DNA of 64,000 bases from Ectopseudomonas mendocina. Lineage in GTDB: Bacteria; Pseudomonadota; Gammaproteobacteria; Pseudomonadales; Pseudomonadaceae. Positions within the stretch are counted from its first letter, which is position 1. Each line of letters opens with the position of its first letter. The notes below the pieces were generated by a model, which was not told the DNA's origin, searched no databases, and worked only from the letters and a program-made list of their open reading frames with translations. Positions 1 to 7,905 of the stretch are shown in pieces. The stretch lies in NCBI RefSeq assembly GCF_007049795.1, contig NZ_SCFY01000016.1, positions 62,001 to 126,000 on the forward strand. Reading direction: 5' to 3'. The position numbers and the translations under genes are program-made.

Positions 1-830
1 CGCAATCGCTGTATTTTCGCATCGACGACCGTCGCCACCGTTTCGCCTTCCATCCCGGCAAGGTCGACCGCCTGGCCTACATCGGCTGGGAGGCGGTCGG
101 GCGCATGGCATTCGAGGATGGTTTGAGGAAGCTCGAAGCCGCGGGCATCGAGTTCACCCGTGGTGATGCTGCCTTCTGCGAGTTGCGCGGGGTGCGTGAA
201 GTGGTGCGTTTCCGCGATCCGGTCGGCTACCAGTACGAGCTGTTCTACGGTCAGAAATGGACGCCGCGCTCGTTCATCCCCGGGCGACCGCATTCCGGTT
301 TCCTGGCCGACGAGCGTGGTGCAGGGCACGTGGTGCTGATCACCCCGGAATACACCCCGGAACTGGAGCGTTTCCTGCTCGATGTGATGGGCTTCCATTG
401 GTATGGCGCGGGCGCTGGCAAGGGGCGTACCGGCTTCTTCCGCGCCAAGCTGAACAACCACACCAGCCATGACATCGCCTATGGCCACGGCCCGGGGCGT
501 ATGGGCGTGCAGCACGTCGGTCTGTTCGTGCGCAACGTGCGCGACGTCGGCGAAACCTACGACATCGTGCGTAAGCGCGAACTGCCGATGATGATGACCC
601 TCGGCCAGCACAGCCAGGATCCGCACCTGTCCTTCTATCATTTCACCCCATCCGGCTTTGCCTTCGAGACCATCGCCGAGATCGAGCCTTGGCAGGGCGA
701 CCCCTACGAGCTCAACCCCGAGAGCCTGAGCCTGTGGGGCCATGAGATCGTCGGGCCGATCCTCGGGCCAAGCGTACGCACCCCCGAGGAGGTGCTGGAC
801 GCCGAGTACCTGTCTGCCAAGAAGCGCTGA
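1..830 (+). CDS. ditC: Type I extradiol ring-cleavage dioxygenase, 5' end outside window
   Basis: This is a BphC-like vicinal-oxygen-chelate dioxygenase that meta-cleaves a catechol; in the dit pathway the substrate is the 11,12-dihydroxylated aromatic diterpenoid. The reading frame is open from the left edge (codons start at base 3), giving 275 visible residues, so only the first few dozen residues are missing. The three Fe(II) ligands are recognisable in the C-terminal module: His in GAGHVVL (about base 327), His in GVQHVGL (about base 513) and Glu in FAFETIAE (about base 666). The N-terminal module is the usual catalytically silent repeat. It is followed after 2 bases by an FAH-family gene, so it is probably part of one operon with ditD and ditE. 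Function as an extradiol dioxygenase is clear from motifs; the diterpenoid substrate is inferred from gene order. Confidence 0.9.
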   Translation, partial: QSLYFRIDDRRHRFAFHPGKVDRLAYIGWEAVGRMAFEDGLRKLEAAGIEFTRGDAAFCELRGVREVVRFRDPVGYQYELFYGQKWTPRSFIPGRPHSGFLADERGAGHVVLITPEYTPELERFLLDVMGFHWYGAGAGKGRTGFFRAKLNNHTSHDIAYGHGPGRMGVQHVGLFVRNVRDVGETYDIVRKRELPMMMTLGQHSQDPHLSFYHFTPSGFAFETIAEIEPWQGDPYELNPESLSLWGHEIVGPILGPSVRTPEEVLDAEYLSAKKR

Positions 831-832
831 CC

Positions 833-1720
833 GTGCGCCTGGCGAGGGTCGAGTCGGGCGGCGAGGCGTTCTGGGCGCTGCTCGACCCGGACCTCCAGCG
901 CCTGCGTCGCATCCGCGAGCCGTTCTCCGCCTGGGCGCCGGCCTTGGGGCTGGGGCAGGCAACCCATCTTCTGGGGCTCGATGACGAGCGTCTGGAACTG
1001 TCGGCTTGCCGCCTGCTGCCACCTCTGCAGCCGGGCGCGCGGGTCTTCGGTGTGGGGCTGAACTACCGTAGCCACCTGGAGCGCCTGGGTAGTTCACCGC
1101 CGGCCCATCCGCTCGCCTACCTGAAACCGGATTCCGCCCTGGTCGGGGCGCACGACGAGGTCGCCTATCCGGCCTTGACCGGGCAGCTCGACTACGAGGT
1201 CGAGCTGATCGCGGTGGTCGCCCGGCCGCTGGGCGACGAGCCCCGGGCTAGCGCCTGCCTGCTCGGCTATACGGTCGGCAACGATGTCAGCGCGCGGGAC
1301 GCGGGCCGGCGCATCGCCCGCCTCGATCTGCTGACCCAGAAGGCCATGGACCGCACCACGCCGGTCGGTCCCTGGATCGTCACTCTCGACGAACTGGGTG
1401 GCCCCGGGCAGCCGGAGCTGGATATGAGCCTGAGTGTGAATGGTGAGTTACGCCAGCAGGACAACAGTCGCCAGATGATCTTTCCCGTCGACGAACTGCT
1501 CAACTACCTCGACGCCCGCATCAGCCTGCGCCCGGGCGACCTGGTGTTCACCGGTTCGACCCACGGGGTGGGGCTGGAAGATGGCCGTTTCCTGGCTCCG
1601 GGCGACCTGGTGGAGGCGCATATCGAGGGGCTCGGCACTCTATGCAATCGCATTGGTACGCCGCGGGTCCTGAGTCCCGCGCGTAGTGTCGGACGGCTGG
1701 GATGGCCCACAGGCGAATAA
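833..1720 (+). CDS. ditD: Fumarylacetoacetate hydrolase-fold enzyme (isomerase/decarboxylase/hydrolase)
   Basis: A 295-residue FAH-superfamily protein starting with GTG two bases after ditC. The core signatures are NYRSH near residue 80, the metal-binding LDYEVEL stretch near residue 120 and GYTVGNDVSARD near residue 145. Family members are metal-dependent hydrolases, isomerases, decarboxylases or hydratases that act on meta-cleavage products and keto acids. Next to an extradiol dioxygenase it most likely processes the ring-cleavage product. It resembles the protein at 15647-16501 over its whole length, including the N-terminal FWA-LDP and FSAWAPA stretches, so the two look like paralogs. The exact reaction cannot be read from sequence. 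The symbol follows the order of the published dit cluster. Confidence 0.85.
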   Translation: MRLARVESGGEAFWALLDPDLQRLRRIREPFSAWAPALGLGQATHLLGLDDERLELSACRLLPPLQPGARVFGVGLNYRSHLERLGSSPPAHPLAYLKPDSALVGAHDEVAYPALTGQLDYEVELIAVVARPLGDEPRASACLLGYTVGNDVSARDAGRRIARLDLLTQKAMDRTTPVGPWIVTLDELGGPGQPELDMSLSVNGELRQQDNSRQMIFPVDELLNYLDARISLRPGDLVFTGSTHGVGLEDGRFLAPGDLVEAHIEGLGTLCNRIGTPRVLSPARSVGRLGWPTGE

Positions 1721-1722
1721 AC

Positions 1723-3354
1723 ATGCACAGGCAAACTTCTTCCGCCCCGGCGGACTCGCTGACGGCTTCGGAGCAGGCTTCATTCTGGGCGCCATTGCGC
1801 CATAGGCTGTTCGTCGGGCTATGGCTCGCCTGCGCCATCGCCAATCTGGCAATCTGGATGCAGACGGTGGGCGCGGCCTGGATCATGACCCAACTGACGG
1901 CGTCGCCGCTGATGGTTTCCCTGGTGCAGACGGCAATCACCCTGCCGGTCTTTCTATTCGGCTTGCCGGGCGGGGTGCTGGCCGACCGGATGGACCCGCG
2001 GCGCCTGCTGCTGGTCACCCAGTCGGCCATGCTGGTCGCGTCCGCGGCACTCTGTCTGTTGGCCTGGGGCGACCTGCTGCAGGCCTGGTCGCTGCTGTTG
2101 TTCACCTTCATCCTGGGCAGCGGCAGCGCCTTGGGCATGGCGGCCTGGATGACTACGCTGGTCGGCGTCATCCCGCGTGAGCAGGTGCCGGCGGCGGTAT
2201 CCCTCTGCGGCATTTCCATCAATGCTACCCGGGCCCTGGGACCGGCCCTGGCCGGTGCTTTGATCGTCTGGTGGAGCACCGCCTCGGTATTCTTGGCCAT
2301 CACTCTGTGCATGGCCGCGGTGATCGCTTTCATCTTCGTTCGTCTGCCGGCCAGTGCGCGGACGGAAGGCTTGCCACCGGAAACCTTGACCGGCGGTATG
2401 CGTAGCGGCCTGCGCTACATTCGTCACTCGGCGGTGCTGTCCAGCGCGCTCAAGCAGGTATTCGTCTTTACCAGTTGCGCCAGCGCGCTGTGGGCGCTGT
2501 TGCCGCTGGTAGCCAAGGATGAGCTGGGCATGGACGCTGGCGGCTATGGTCTGCTGATGGCTTTCATGGGGGCTGGCGCGGTGCTGGCTGCGTTTGGCCT
2601 GACCAGCGTCTATCAGCGTTTCTCTCTGCGCCGGCTGATCGTCGTCGGCGCCGTTGCTTTCGCTGCGGCAACCCTGGCGGCGGCGTTGTCGCACAGCCAG
2701 GCGGTGGTATGCGCCATGCTGGTGCTGGCCGGCATGGGCTGGATGGCGGTAAACGCAACCATCTCCACCGTGGTGCAGACCTACGCGGCGAACTGGGTGC
2801 GCGCCCGGGTCGCCTCGGTGTACCTGCTGGTGCTGATGGGCTCGATGGCCTTGGGGGGCGCCCTGTGGGGTGTCCTGGCGCAGTACCTGGGGTTGGGCAA
2901 TAGCCTGCTGCTGTCGGCGTCGAGCATCCTACTCGGGTTGTTGCTGACCCGTCGCGGTGAGATCGTCATGGGCCGGGAGGCAGATTTCGCCGACGCGCAG
3001 CAGACCGACAAGTTGGTGTTGGCCGGGGAGGTGGCCCATGACGACGGCCCCGTGTGCATCGAAGTCAGTTACCGGGTGGCGGCTGCCGAGCGTGATGCGT
3101 TCCTGCACGCGGTCTATGCCATCGGCCAGGCACGGCGGCGTAATGGCGCGCGCAACTGGCGCCTGTACCGTGATCTGGAGGAAGCCGACCACTATAGCGA
3201 GCGCTTCATCGTCGAGTCGTGGCTGGATTACCTGCGCCAGCGCGGGAGACTGACTCAGAACGACGAAGCTCAGGAGTTGGCCCTGATGCGATTCCGCGAT
3301 GGGCGGCGGGAGATCAAGCGCTATATCTACCAGGCACCGGTGGAGCAGGTCTGA
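1723..3354 (+). CDS. ditE: MFS permease with C-terminal soluble domain (MFS_3/EntS-like)
   Basis: Inner-membrane transporter of the major facilitator superfamily, about 543 residues. Roughly twelve hydrophobic helices fill residues 25-410, with the MFS loop motif GGVLADRMDPRR after helix 2. A soluble tail of about 110 residues follows, resembling the ABM-like tail seen in MFS_3 (transmembrane secretion effector) proteins. A start at 1702 would overlap ditD; the ATG at 1723 lies two bases after the ditD stop and has an AGGCG stretch upstream, so I prefer it. In the dit cluster the permease gene is linked to abietane degradation genes, so import of resin acids, or export of them or their intermediates, is plausible; direction is not visible from sequence. 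Confidence 0.85.
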   Translation: MHRQTSSAPADSLTASEQASFWAPLRHRLFVGLWLACAIANLAIWMQTVGAAWIMTQLTASPLMVSLVQTAITLPVFLFGLPGGVLADRMDPRRLLLVTQSAMLVASAALCLLAWGDLLQAWSLLLFTFILGSGSALGMAAWMTTLVGVIPREQVPAAVSLCGISINATRALGPALAGALIVWWSTASVFLAITLCMAAVIAFIFVRLPASARTEGLPPETLTGGMRSGLRYIRHSAVLSSALKQVFVFTSCASALWALLPLVAKDELGMDAGGYGLLMAFMGAGAVLAAFGLTSVYQRFSLRRLIVVGAVAFAAATLAAALSHSQAVVCAMLVLAGMGWMAVNATISTVVQTYAANWVRARVASVYLLVLMGSMALGGALWGVLAQYLGLGNSLLLSASSILLGLLLTRRGEIVMGREADFADAQQTDKLVLAGEVAHDDGPVCIEVSYRVAAAERDAFLHAVYAIGQARRRNGARNWRLYRDLEEADHYSERFIVESWLDYLRQRGRLTQNDEAQELALMRFRDGRREIKRYIYQAPVEQV

Positions 3355-3439
3355 GGTCTGTTAGTCTCTATATTAAATTTGCTGTGCCTCGGTGTTCTCG
3401 GTATAGAATTACAGCATCAAGCCAACCGAGAAAAAGCGC

Positions 3440-4234
3440 ATGGATACTCCAGAGACCGTGGAAGTCGGCGGCGACCGCAAGGTAACGGGTGCGGTCACGG
3501 TAAAGCCGGTCGCCAACGCGATCCGCATCCTTCGTCACTTGAGTCAGAGCGGGGCGCCGGAGCGCTCGGTGGATATCGCCCGGCGGCTGTCGATCAACCC
3601 CAGCACCTGTTTCAACATCCTACGCACCCTGGTGATGGAGGATGTCGTCGATTTCAATCCGATGTCGAAACGCTATTCGGCGGGGCTGGGGCTGGCTCGT
3701 TTAGTCGGACAGTTGGTCACCCAGGGGCAGCGAGTACAGTTGGTCAAGCCGCTGCTGCAGGAGTTTGCGGCCCGTATGCGGGTGACCATTACCCTGTGGC
3801 GGCGTATGGGGGAGGACCGCATCGTGATCGTCAGCTCGGCGGCCAGTCCTGCCGATGTCCGCATCGACATGGCCGAAGGACAGCGCTTTCCCATGCAGAT
3901 GGGGGCCAGCGGACGGTTGTTCTCGACGCAGCTGGATCTCGACACCCCGAAGTTCGAGGCCATCTACGAGCGGATTCGCTGGGCGCGCCCACTCCCCATA
4001 GAAACCTTCCGCGAGGAAGTGCGGTTGGCGGCGGAGCGGGGCTGGGCGATGGACGATGGTTATTTCTCGGTCGGCATCCTTGCCGTCGCCGCGCCGGTCT
4101 ATTCCCCCGAAGGGTCGATCGATTTCACCGTTTCCGCCGTGATGTTTCGCGGCCAGCGCGATGATGAAGGGATCAAGGAGCTGGCTGGCGCGCTCACCGA
4201 GTTCTGCTCCGAGCTGGCCGACGTCCTGTTCTGA
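3440..4234 (+). CDS. ditR: IclR-family transcriptional regulator
   Basis: A 264-residue regulator with an N-terminal winged helix-turn-helix (about residues 23-80, containing VANAIRILRHL and LSINPSTCFNILRTL) and a C-terminal IclR effector-binding domain (about 100-260). In P. abietaniphila the IclR protein DitR is reported as an inducer-dependent activator of the oxygenase ferredoxin gene ditA3. The gene has its own 85-base AT-rich upstream gap and converges on ditF, with 17 bases between stops. It is one of two local regulators, with the TetR protein at 13501-14235, that could bind the repeated palindrome described in this window. Family assignment is secure; the dit role is inferred from position. 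Confidence 0.9.
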   Translation: MDTPETVEVGGDRKVTGAVTVKPVANAIRILRHLSQSGAPERSVDIARRLSINPSTCFNILRTLVMEDVVDFNPMSKRYSAGLGLARLVGQLVTQGQRVQLVKPLLQEFAARMRVTITLWRRMGEDRIVIVSSAASPADVRIDMAEGQRFPMQMGASGRLFSTQLDLDTPKFEAIYERIRWARPLPIETFREEVRLAAERGWAMDDGYFSVGILAVAAPVYSPEGSIDFTVSAVMFRGQRDDEGIKELAGALTEFCSELADVLF

Positions 4235-4251
4235 CGCCAGCCGGGCATGCC

Positions 4252-5445
4252 TTACTCGCGGACCAGCAGCAGGCTGCCGCCCAGTGGTCCGCCGCCTGCG
4301 GCAACCACGGATACACGATTCTCCGTGGTCTGACGCCCTTCGGCGCGTCCCCATAGCTGCAGGCATGCCTCGTGGACGTAGCCCAGGCCGTGGGTGCGGC
4401 CGCCGGACAACTGGCCGCCGTTGGTGTTGATCGGCAGCCTACCGTCCAGGGCGATGCGCTGGCCTCCTTCGACAAAGGCGCCGCTCTCGCCCACCGGGCA
4501 CAGGCCCAGTGCCTCCAGCCAGATCATGGTGAGGATCGAGAAGCCGTCGTAGAGCTGCGCCGAGTCGACGTCGTCCGGGGTGTAGTCGGTGCGCTGCCAC
4601 ATCATCCGGCCAACATCGAAGGCCGCCATCTCGGTCAGGGATATCTGATCCCAGGACCAGGGCTGGTTCAACGCGGCGCCTATCGCCTCGATGCGTATCG
4701 GCGCATGACGGCCATCGCGCGCGGCATCGCGGCGCGACAAGACGATGGCAGTGGAGGCATCGCAATGCACGTCGCAGTCGAACATGCGCAGCGGCGTGGA
4801 AATCATCCGCGACTGCATGTAGTCGTCCAGCGACATGGGGGTGCGGTAGATGGCCTTGGGGTTGCGCATGGCGTTCTGTCGGCAGGTCAGCGCGATCTGC
4901 GCGAGCTGTTCGGGCCGGGTGCCGTATTCGTGGAAATGACGCTGCGCGTACAGCGCCATCAGGTTGATGCCGGACAGCACATTGAAGGGCGTGAACCACT
5001 GCCAGGCATAGCTGCTGTCGCGCCCCTGGGTCTTGTTGCTCAGGGCACCGGCCTGTTTGTTGTGCAGACGCGCCGAGGCTTCGGTAATGGTGCGGAAAAC
5101 CAGGACGTGCCGGCACAGGCCGGCGGCGATGGCCATGGCGCCATTGATCATGCCGGCCAGCGGGCCGGGGCCCTCGTAGCCGGCGCCGAACCAGTTGAGG
5201 TTCAGGCCCAGGGCGCTTTTCAGGGCGCTGGGGCCGACCGGCGAGAAGGGGTCGCCGTTGTTGTTGTCCCCTGGCCAGCAGGCCACGCCATCGATGTCGT
5301 GGCGCTCCAGGCCGGCGTCGGCGATGGCTTCCAGGCAGGCATCAAGGGTCAGGCGCATGGCCGACTTGCTGGATGGCCGGGCCACCTCGGACTGGCCGAT
5401 GCCGGTGATGGCGACATCTTTCTCGTAGCGCTGCTCAATCATCAT
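4252..5445 (-). CDS. ditF: Thiolase-like (SCP-x/Ltp2-type) protein
   Basis: A 397-residue protein of the thiolase superfamily (lipid-transfer/SCP2-thiolase branch). The start is the first of two adjacent ATGs, overlapping the stop of the DUF35 gene as ATGA, which fixes the start and implies translational coupling. I do not see the usual nucleophile Cys context of true thiolases in the GPGPLAGMINGAM region, and the C-terminal part carries GGQLSGGRTHGLG rather than the classic CxGGG block. Pairs of this kind (Ltp2 with a DUF35 protein) act as retro-aldolases in steroid side-chain degradation, so a CoA-ester aldolase is at least as likely as a thiolase. The cluster's DitF is described as sterol-carrier/thiolase-like, which agrees. 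Confidence 0.8.
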   Translation of the reverse strand: MMIEQRYEKDVAITGIGQSEVARPSSKSAMRLTLDACLEAIADAGLERHDIDGVACWPGDNNNGDPFSPVGPSALKSALGLNLNWFGAGYEGPGPLAGMINGAMAIAAGLCRHVLVFRTITEASARLHNKQAGALSNKTQGRDSSYAWQWFTPFNVLSGINLMALYAQRHFHEYGTRPEQLAQIALTCRQNAMRNPKAIYRTPMSLDDYMQSRMISTPLRMFDCDVHCDASTAIVLSRRDAARDGRHAPIRIEAIGAALNQPWSWDQISLTEMAAFDVGRMMWQRTDYTPDDVDSAQLYDGFSILTMIWLEALGLCPVGESGAFVEGGQRIALDGRLPINTNGGQLSGGRTHGLGYVHEACLQLWGRAEGRQTTENRVSVVAAGGGPLGGSLLLVRE

Positions 5446-5840
5446 TGATCCTTCTCGAACAGGGGCAGCCAGACATCCTCGACGTTCAGGAAGCTGACCC
5501 GTACCGGCATGTCGATATGCACCCGCTGTGGATCCATGCCGACGATGTTGCTGACAAAGCGCAGGCCCTCTTGCTCGGCCAGCTCGATGATGGCGACCAC
5601 ATAGGGCACTTCCAGGTCGCTGTTCCACGGCTGGTAGTTGAGGGTATAGCTCAGCACCTTGCCCTTTCCGGAAACCGCGCACGGCGCGACATCGAGGCTC
5701 GCGCAGCGTGGGCAGATCGGGCCGGGCGGGTGGAAGAAGCGCGTGCAGTCGTTGCACTTGTGGATCTGCAGTAGGCCGTGCTCGCCACCCTGCCAGAAGG
5801 CACGGTTGTCGGCGTTGAGGGCGGGCAGTTTTCTGGACAT
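5442..5840 (-). CDS. DUF35 OB-fold protein with zinc ribbon (thiolase/aldolase partner)
   Basis: About 132 residues. The N-terminal rubredoxin-like zinc ribbon shows two Cys pairs, CNDC and CPRC, spaced about 15 residues apart, followed by an OB-fold core (KVLSYTLNY onward). Such proteins are obligate partners of thiolase-like enzymes, for example ChsH2-DUF35 with Ltp2. Its stop overlaps the start of ditF by 4 bases, so they are co-translated. I start at the ATG at 5840 (MSRKLPAL), which has an AGG upstream; a GTG at 5861 would add 7 residues. The promoter lies in the 5841-5981 gap shared with the divergent ditG, which holds one copy of the repeated operator. Confidence 0.85.
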   Translation of the reverse strand: MSRKLPALNADNRAFWQGGEHGLLQIHKCNDCTRFFHPPGPICPRCASLDVAPCAVSGKGKVLSYTLNYQPWNSDLEVPYVVAIIELAEQEGLRFVSNIVGMDPQRVHIDMPVRVSFLNVEDVWLPLFEKDQ

Positions 5841-5890
5841 TCGCGGAACCTGCAGGGGCACTGGCTTGGGGTGCCAATGACTTTAACAAT

Positions 5891-5915
5891 TGTACATATT
5901 TTTGAAAAGTGTCAT
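5891..5915. promoter_or_regulatory. Candidate dit operator, site 1
   Basis: Half-sites TGTACA and TGTCAT separated by an AT-rich 13-base spacer, between the divergent DUF35-ditF and ditG-ditH units. The last AAAAG-TGT is identical to site 2 in front of ditA1. It lies about 67 bases before the ditG start. Confidence 0.65.
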
Positions 5916-5981
5916 ATATTGTTTGTCGAGGCGAGCACATACAGCCAGTCTCGCGCTAAACAACAAGAGGATTTCTTTGCC

Positions 5982-6683
5982 ATGTCCCGGCCTTTGCAAG
6001 ACAAGACAATCATAGTCACCGGCGGTTTCGGCGCTCTGGGCAACGCCGTGGGCCGCCTGCTGCTGGAGCGCGGCGCGCAGGTCGCGCTGCTCGACCGCTC
6101 CGAGGCGCCCGCCAGCCTGGGCGAAGCTTCGGGCCTGCTGCCGCTGGGAGGCGTCGACCTGACCTCCGCCGACTCGGCACAGGCGGCCGTGGCCGAGGTG
6201 GCCGGGCATTTCGGGCGGATCGATGGGCTGGTCAACGTGGCCGGCGGCTTCGCCTGGGAGACCCTGGAAGGCGGTAGCCTGGAAACCTGGGACCGCCTGT
6301 ACCAGATCAACCTGCGCACCGCGCTGGTGAGCAGTCAGGCGGCTCTGGCCCATTTGCTCGAAGCGCCGGCCGGACGCATCGTCAACGTCGGCGCACTGGC
6401 GTCGCTGAAGGCTGGGCTGGGCATGGGCGCCTATGCTGCCTCCAAATCCGGCGTGGCGCGCCTGACCGAAGCCTTGGCCGAGGAGCTGAAGGACCGTGGC
6501 GTCACCGTCAACGCCGTGCTGCCGAGCATCATCGACACCTCGGCGAACCGCGCCGACATGCCGGATGCCGATGCCAGCCGCTGGGTCACGCCAGAGGCCC
6601 TGGCGAAGGTGATCGCCTTCCTGCTGTCGGACGACGCCACGCCCATCACCGGTGCCTGCCTGCCCGTGGGTGGCCGGGTATGA
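5982..6683 (+). CDS. ditG: Short-chain dehydrogenase/reductase
   Basis: A 233-residue SDR oxidoreductase. The cofactor motif GGFGALG is near residue 14, the NVAGG-type motif near residue 85 and the catalytic YAASK near residue 150. The ATG at 5982 follows an AAGAGG ribosome-binding site; earlier in-frame starts would read through the operator and are rejected. SDRs in this pathway oxidise or reduce ring hydroxyl or keto groups, for example at C7, or dehydrogenate a cis-diol; the specific step is not visible. It is followed after 43 bases by the FAH gene ditH and divergent from DUF35-ditF. Confidence 0.88.
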   Translation: MSRPLQDKTIIVTGGFGALGNAVGRLLLERGAQVALLDRSEAPASLGEASGLLPLGGVDLTSADSAQAAVAEVAGHFGRIDGLVNVAGGFAWETLEGGSLETWDRLYQINLRTALVSSQAALAHLLEAPAGRIVNVGALASLKAGLGMGAYAASKSGVARLTEALAEELKDRGVTVNAVLPSIIDTSANRADMPDADASRWVTPEALAKVIAFLLSDDATPITGACLPVGGRV

Positions 6684-6726
6684 CGTCCGCTTTCCCCTGC
6701 TGGCACTCGATGGGAGTACAGGAAGC

Positions 6727-7728
6727 ATGAGATTGGTCACCTTTACCGATGGCAGCGGCTTCGAGCGTGCCGGGGCGCTGTTGGAGAACGACCAGATCGT
6801 CCTCGACCTGCAGGCCGCCTGCCGGGAGCTGCAAGGGCGCGAGCGGGCTGAACTGGTCAGCGTGCTGGCGCTGGTCGAGGCTGGCGAGGACGGCCTGGCC
6901 CTGGCTCGCTCGCTGGTGGAGCGGGTGCCTGCCCAGGCGGTGCGCGAGCGCGCTCTGGTGAAGCTGCGTGCGCCGATCCAGCCGCCGCCGCAGATGCGCG
7001 ACTGCTCCTGCTTCGAGCTGCACCTGCGACAGAGCTTCGCCGCTGCGCGCCGTGCCCGGGCGCTGCGCACGCCGGACCCGGAAGCGACCCTCAAGGCGAT
7101 GAATACGCGTGCCGACGAGCGAGTCATAGAGACCTTCAACCGCCAACCCATCTACTACAAGTGCAACCGCTTCGCAGTCATCGGCATCGACGACGAGTTC
7201 CAGTGGCCTAGCTTCAGCAAGGCGCTGGACTTCGAGCTGGAGTTCGGCTGCTACATAGGCAGGCGCGGCAAGGACATCAGCCGCGAGGCGGCTCGTTCGC
7301 ACATCGTCGGCTACACCATCTTCAACGACATGAGCGCGCGTGATGCCCAGGCGGCGGAGATGCCCGGCATGCTCGGCCCGGCCAAGAGCAAGGACTTCGA
7401 CACGGCGAACATCATGGGGCCGTGCCTGGTGACGGCTGACGAGCTGGGCGACCCCTATGACCTGAACATGGTCGCGCGGGTCAACGGCGAGGAGTGGGGA
7501 CGGGGCAACACCCGCGACATGCGCTGGGCCTTCGAGGACGTGATCGCCCACATCTCGCGTTCGGAAACCCTCTATCCCGGCGAATTCCTCGGTTCCGGCA
7601 CGGTGGGCAACGGTTGTGGCCTGGAGCAACTGCGCTACTTGCGGCCGGGCGACCTGGTCGAGCTGGAGGTGGATGGCATCGGAGTACTGCGCACCCGGGT
7701 CGGCAGCGCCGGGCAAGTTGTTACCTGA
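6727..7728 (+). CDS. ditH: Fumarylacetoacetate hydrolase family protein
   Basis: A 333-residue FAH-fold enzyme, longer than the other two in the window because of an extended N-terminal domain (residues 1-130). Core signatures are YKCNRF near residue 140, the metal site LDFELEFG near residue 170, and GYTIFNDMSARDAQ near residue 198, followed by KSKDFDTANIMGP. This arrangement is typical of fumarylacetoacetase-like hydrolases. The start is ATG 6727 after a GGA ribosome-binding stretch. The published dit cluster calls DitH an isomerase/decarboxylase. The likely role is processing of a meta-cleavage or beta-keto intermediate. It shares only the core fold with ditD and ditM. Confidence 0.87.
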   Translation: MRLVTFTDGSGFERAGALLENDQIVLDLQAACRELQGRERAELVSVLALVEAGEDGLALARSLVERVPAQAVRERALVKLRAPIQPPPQMRDCSCFELHLRQSFAAARRARALRTPDPEATLKAMNTRADERVIETFNRQPIYYKCNRFAVIGIDDEFQWPSFSKALDFELEFGCYIGRRGKDISREAARSHIVGYTIFNDMSARDAQAAEMPGMLGPAKSKDFDTANIMGPCLVTADELGDPYDLNMVARVNGEEWGRGNTRDMRWAFEDVIAHISRSETLYPGEFLGSGTVGNGCGLEQLRYLRPGDLVELEVDGIGVLRTRVGSAGQVVT

Positions 7729-7828
7729 TGTGCCCGAATTATCTGCCCCGGGCACAGGAAGCCAGCGGTAGCGGGCATACCCGGAGTGGGGAAGGAGGAA
7801 TCACCCAGTTTTTGCGCGGTGATTTCTA

Positions 7829-7853
7829 TGTACATTTTTATGAAAAGTGTCTT
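7829..7853. promoter_or_regulatory. Candidate dit operator, site 2 (ditA1 promoter)
   Basis: Half-sites TGTACA and TGTCTT with a 13-base AT-rich spacer. The downstream half could overlap a -35 element (TGTCTT), with a possible -10 TAATAT about 16 bases further, so the protein bound here could act at the core promoter of ditA1A2. Confidence 0.65.
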
Positions 7854-7905
7854 ATATTTTGCTTCGGCTTAATATTCGCCGTAGTGCCCTGAACAGGAGG
7901 CAATC

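Noticed and set aside
5446..5940. An N-terminal extension of the ditF frame to 5940
   Set aside because: The extra residues are the wrong frame of the DUF35 gene; the ATGA overlap fixes the true start at 5445.
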